Below are positions 61,348 to 64,000 of a stretch of DNA of 64,000 nucleotides, in pieces. Source of the stretch: Mycolicibacterium aurum (lineage in GTDB: Bacteria; Actinomycetota; Actinomycetes; Mycobacteriales; Mycobacteriaceae); assembly GCA_900078775.1 (NCBI GenBank), contig LT549889.1, positions 4,340,001 through 4,404,000 on the forward strand, in the 5' to 3' direction. The translations under genes and the position numbers were made by a program. Numbering within the stretch: the first letter of the stretch is position 1; each line of letters opens with the position of its first letter. The notes below the pieces were generated by a model that saw only the letters and a list, made by a program, of their open reading frames with translations, was not told where the DNA came from and did no database searches.

Positions 61348-62048
61348 CACAGCTCGCGTTCTGCCGGGGGCTCCACCGGGGGTTCAGCAGGTTGTTGCAC
61401 CGGCGCCTTCTCCGTCGGTTCCTCCCCGCCGACCGCTGCTGTCTCCGCCTCGGCCTGCTGGGCCAACTCGGTCGCCATCTGCACCGCCTGCTGGGCGGCG
61501 CCGGCCACGACCTGTCCTACCTGGGTCAACCCGCCGGCCAGCTGCCCGGCCACCTGGGCCGGCATCCCCGCCGCCTGTGCCATGGGTTGCACCACGTCCC
61601 CCAGGTTCATCTGCTGGGCGAGGTCTGGTTTCTGACCGGCCCCGGAGGTACCTACGGGACCCGACGGCACGGAACCGCCACCACCTGAGCCCACGGCCGC
61701 CGACCCGGACCCGACGGCACCTGTCCCACCGGCTCCGCCGCCGCCCTGCATGGTCCCGTCCAGCGCTCCGCCGGCGTTCTCGTCGGTCGCCGCGTAGTTC
61801 CGGGCGGCCACGTTGAGGGCGTCCGACATGGTCTGTAGCGCGCGGACCACCTGCCCCGCGCCGTTGTGCCATTGGTCCCAGTACTTCTCGAACGCCGTCG
61901 CCGCCGCACCCTGCCAGCCGGATCCGAGCAGGTTGCTGGTCTCAAGATCAACTGCGGACAGACCGTCCTGCAGACGCTGTCCAGCCCCGCTCAAACGCTC
62001 CGCTGCCAGGTGTAACTCCGAGGTGACAACCTCGACCGACTGCCCCAT
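61347..62048 (-). CDS. esxF: EsxF-like WXG100 protein with long C-terminal extension
   Basis: A 233-residue protein. The first ~100 residues are a WXG100 domain (GSGWQGAAATAFEKYWDQWHNGAGQ, turn WQG) like EsxF (Rv3905c). Unlike EsxF (about 103 aa) it continues with a Gly/Ser-rich linker, a helical Ala/Gln-rich segment (AGQLAGGLTQVGQVVAGAAQQ) and a Pro/Glu-rich end. It is first in the locus, ATG 62048 with GGGGG 4-9 bases upstream. The extension may act with the toxin or in the cell envelope; this is inference. Confidence 0.85.
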   Translation of the reverse strand: MGQSVEVVTSELHLAAERLSGAGQRLQDGLSAVDLETSNLLGSGWQGAAATAFEKYWDQWHNGAGQVVRALQTMSDALNVAARNYAATDENAGGALDGTMQGGGGAGGTGAVGSGSAAVGSGGGGSVPSGPVGTSGAGQKPDLAQQMNLGDVVQPMAQAAGMPAQVAGQLAGGLTQVGQVVAGAAQQAVQMATELAQQAEAETAAVGGEEPTEKAPVQQPAEPPVEPPAEREL

Positions 62049-62142
62049 CAATCCCCCGCAATCAATAGCCTGCCTAGCAGCCTAAGCCGAGCCCGCACAC
62101 CCCACTGACACCAAAATCAGCAGGCTGCCGAGCTGTGCCGTT

Positions 62143-62170
62143 TTGGCTGGCGGGCGACCCGGAGTACAGT
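62143..62170 (+). promoter_or_regulatory. Promoter of the leuA leader
   Basis: -35 TTGGCT (62143-62148), 16-base spacer, -10 TACAGT (62165-62170). The -10 ends 7 bases before the GTG of the leader peptide at 62178, so transcription should start at that GTG. Confidence 0.65.
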
Positions 62171-62177
62171 GACCAAC

Positions 62178-62219
62178 GTGCAGCGTGTGCTCCTTCTCGG
62201 ACGCCGCGACGGGGTCTGA
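62178..62219 (+). CDS. leuL: Leucine-rich leader peptide of leuA (leaderless)
   Basis: A 13-codon frame, GTG CAG CGT GTG CTC CTT CTC and so on, encoding VQRVLLLGRRDGV with three consecutive Leu codons. It begins at the predicted transcription start and its end overlaps the first hairpin arm. Ribosome stalling at the Leu codons when leucine is scarce would change folding of the following hairpins and so regulate leuA, as in classical attenuation. Leucine leader peptides before leuA have been proposed in actinobacteria. Confidence 0.7.
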   Translation: MQRVLLLGRRDGV

Positions 62220-62248
62220 TCCAGACTGGCTTCCCGTCGCGGGTTTTC
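62205..62248 (+). promoter_or_regulatory. Attenuator hairpins of leuA
   Basis: Arms CGCGACGGG (62205-62213) and CCCGTCGCG (62233-62241) pair perfectly, with a nested GTCTG-ATC-CAGAC hairpin (62214-62226) inside. An alternative, mutually exclusive fold uses the right arm: CCCG-TCG-CGGG followed by TTTT (62233-62246), a terminator-like stem. The left arm lies in the last codons of the leader peptide. Confidence 0.6.
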
Positions 62249-62303
62249 GCGATGCGCCGGTCTGAATCCCACAGGATGAACCCAAGACCTCGGAGCCAAG
62301 ATC

Positions 62304-64000
62304 ATGACCACCACCCCTGAAACCACCACTTCCATCGTCTCGCCGGACGCCTTCTCCTCGGTGCGCACCATCACCACCCCGAGCGGCGCGCCCAATCCCG
62401 GCCAGCCCGCCTGGAACACCCAGCGCGGATCCTCGATGCCGGTCAGCCGGTACCAGTCCTTCGCCCATGAGGTCGAAGAGATCCGGCTGCCGGACCGCAC
62501 CTGGCCCGACAAGGTCATCGACCGGGCGCCGCAGTGGTGCGCCGTGGACCTGCGCGACGGCAACCAGGCGCTGATCGACCCGATGAGCCCGGCCCGCAAG
62601 CGCCGGATGTTCGATCTGCTGGTCCGGATGGGCTACAAGGAGATCGAGGTCGGGTTCCCGTCGGCGAGCCAGACCGACTTCGACTTCGTCCGCGAGATCA
62701 TCGAGGACGGCGCCATCCCCGACGACGTCACCATCCAGGTGCTGACCCAGTCCCGCCCCGAGCTGATCACCCGGACCTTCGAGGCCTGCCGGGGCGCCAA
62801 GAGCGTGATCGTGCACTTCTACAACTCGACCTCGATCCTGCAGCGTCGCGTCGTCTTCCGCGCCGACAAGGCCGCGATCAAGAAGATCGCCACCGACGCC
62901 GCCGAACTGGTGCTGCAGGAGGCCAAGAACTACCCGGACACCCACTGGCGGTGGGAGTACTCCCCGGAGTCCTACACCGGCACCGAGCTGTCCTACGCCA
63001 AAGAGGTCTGTGACGCGGTCACCGAGACCCTGGGCGCCACCCCGGAGAACCCGGTCATCATCAACCTGCCCGCCACCGTCGAGATGGCCACCCCCAACGT
63101 GTACGCCGACTCGATCGAATGGATGCACCGCAACCTGGCCCGCCGCGACTCGGTCATCCTGAGCCTGCACCCGCACAACGACCGCGGAACCGGCGTCGCC
63201 GCAGCGGAACTGGGCTACCAGGCCGGTGCCGACCGGATCGAGGGCTGCCTGTTCGGCAACGGTGAGCGCACCGGCAACGTCTGCCTGGTCACCCTGGGCC
63301 TGAACATGTTCAGCCGCGGGGTCGACCCGCAGATCGACTTCTCCAACATCGACGAGATCCGCCGCACGGTCGAGTACTGCAACCAGCTGCCGGTCCACGA
63401 GCGCCACCCCTACGGCGGCGACCTGGTCTACACCGCATTCTCCGGCAGCCACCAGGACGCCATCAACAAGGGCCTGGACGCGATGAAGTTCGACGCCGAC
63501 GCCGCCGATACCGACGTCGACGACTTCCTGTGGCAGGTGCCCTATCTGCCGATCGACCCCAAGGACGTCGGCCGCACCTACGAGGCCGTGATCCGGGTGA
63601 ACTCGCAGTCGGGCAAGGGCGGCGTCGCCTACATCATGAAGGCCGACCACGGTCTGGTGCTGCCGCGTCGCCTGCAGATCGAATTCAGCCAGGCGATCCA
63701 GCAGATCACCGACGGTGAGGGCGGCGAGGTCTCCCCCAAGGAGATCTGGGACGTGTTCTCCGAGGACTACCTGGCCCCGATCCTGCCGCTGGAGCGGATG
63801 CGCCAGAAGGTGGTGGCCTCCGAGATCGACGGCGGCACCGACACCATCACCGCGATCGTGAAGATCAACGGTGAGGAGCGCGAGATCGTCGGCGCCGGTA
63901 ACGGCCCGCTGGCCGCGTTCTGCGATGCCCTGGGCGCGGTCGGGTTCGAGGTGAACGTGCTGGACTACTCCGAGCATGCACTGTCCGCCGGCGAGGAGGC
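62304..64000 (+). CDS. leuA: 2-isopropylmalate synthase (3' end outside the window)
   Basis: First enzyme of leucine synthesis, condensing acetyl-CoA with 2-oxoisovalerate. The HMGL-like TIM barrel includes CAVDLRDGNQALIDPM (metal Asp), SLHPHNDRGTG (His-X-His metal ligands) and EGCLFGNGERTGNVC. The C-terminal regulatory domain for leucine feedback begins around residue 490 and is cut by the right edge after about 565 codons. Start ATG 62304. The 134-base leader before it carries a Leu-rich leader peptide and hairpins. Very close to Rv3710. Confidence 0.96.
   Translation, partial: MTTTPETTTSIVSPDAFSSVRTITTPSGAPNPGQPAWNTQRGSSMPVSRYQSFAHEVEEIRLPDRTWPDKVIDRAPQWCAVDLRDGNQALIDPMSPARKRRMFDLLVRMGYKEIEVGFPSASQTDFDFVREIIEDGAIPDDVTIQVLTQSRPELITRTFEACRGAKSVIVHFYNSTSILQRRVVFRADKAAIKKIATDAAELVLQEAKNYPDTHWRWEYSPESYTGTELSYAKEVCDAVTETLGATPENPVIINLPATVEMATPNVYADSIEWMHRNLARRDSVILSLHPHNDRGTGVAAAELGYQAGADRIEGCLFGNGERTGNVCLVTLGLNMFSRGVDPQIDFSNIDEIRRTVEYCNQLPVHERHPYGGDLVYTAFSGSHQDAINKGLDAMKFDADAADTDVDDFLWQVPYLPIDPKDVGRTYEAVIRVNSQSGKGGVAYIMKADHGLVLPRRLQIEFSQAIQQITDGEGGEVSPKEIWDVFSEDYLAPILPLERMRQKVVASEIDGGTDTITAIVKINGEEREIVGAGNGPLAAFCDALGAVGFEVNVLDYSEHALSAGEE

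Noticed and set aside
62082..63977. 631-codon minus-strand open frame opposite leuA
   Set aside because: Shadow of the strongly conserved leuA reading frame.

Overview
The window reads as the chromosome of a fast-growing mycobacterium (Mycolicibacterium-like). It has very high GC and dense head-to-tail genes with ATGA/GTGA overlaps. Many genes have a TANNNT -10 box only 6-8 bases before the start codon (leaderless mRNAs). The core gene order follows M. tuberculosis Rv3671c to Rv3710, with accessory blocks inserted. Assignments come from reading translations and remembered family sequences; no database search was run.

Layout. 1-13171: conserved block marP (partial), NUDIX, TlpA-like thioredoxin, nth, small membrane protein, crp, MBL hydrolase, RidA, DUF4177, two GET3/ArsA-like ATPases, whiB4, ponA2, metallophosphoesterase, cds1 and tRNA-Pro(CGG). 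13172-19993: an arsenic-resistance cluster directly 3' of the tRNA. It has three ArsR repressors, a CadI/ArsI-type VOC protein, Acr3, two ArsC-type reductases, and a flavin monooxygenase plus MFS pair, with three inverted-repeat operators. 20120-29021: an SPW-repeat protein broken by a frameshift, a TesB thioesterase, a YqeY protein, and the Rv3689-Rv3695 block (membrane protein, DUF4129, DUF4350, MoxR, DUF58, SpoIIM-like, RDD). 29073-37636: accessory genes, namely TetR with an MFS pump, a secreted GjpA-like protein, a carotenoid oxygenase, PadR, an MHS-type transporter and a methyltransferase. 37648-45159: Rv3698- and Rv3699-like genes and the ergothioneine operon egtABCDE, whose egtA is frameshifted as written. 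45254-50404: Rv3705c-Rv3707c-like exported proteins, asd and lysC (ask). 50620-56761: a glutamine-synthetase-like/N-methylglutamate-synthase-like/FAD-oxidase cluster with an XRE-cupin regulator and a predicted GlnR box. 56758-62048: a type VII (ESX) toxin locus in the order esxF-esxE-cpnT, with a C-terminal toxin domain I do not recognise and candidate immunity genes. 62143-64000: leuA (3' truncated), preceded by a leaderless Leu-rich leader peptide and overlapping hairpins.

How the parts work together. Crp and WhiB4 are global regulators. MoxR, DUF58, DUF4129, DUF4350 and the Rv3689-like membrane protein form one coupled membrane operon. The ars genes sense, reduce, modify and export arsenic. 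EgtA-E would make ergothioneine from histidine and gamma-glutamylcysteine. LysC and Asd feed the aspartate pathway (Lys, DAP, Thr, Met). The glnT-type cluster probably assimilates nitrogen from an amine through a gamma-glutamyl intermediate.

Most notable points: the CpnT-like locus with an unfamiliar toxin module, the leaderless leucine attenuator before leuA, the amine/glutamate cluster, two single-base frameshifts both in five-base G/C runs (egtA and the SPW protein), and a 30-bp tandem repeat at the end of ridA. No insertion sequence, integrase, rRNA or CRISPR array was seen.
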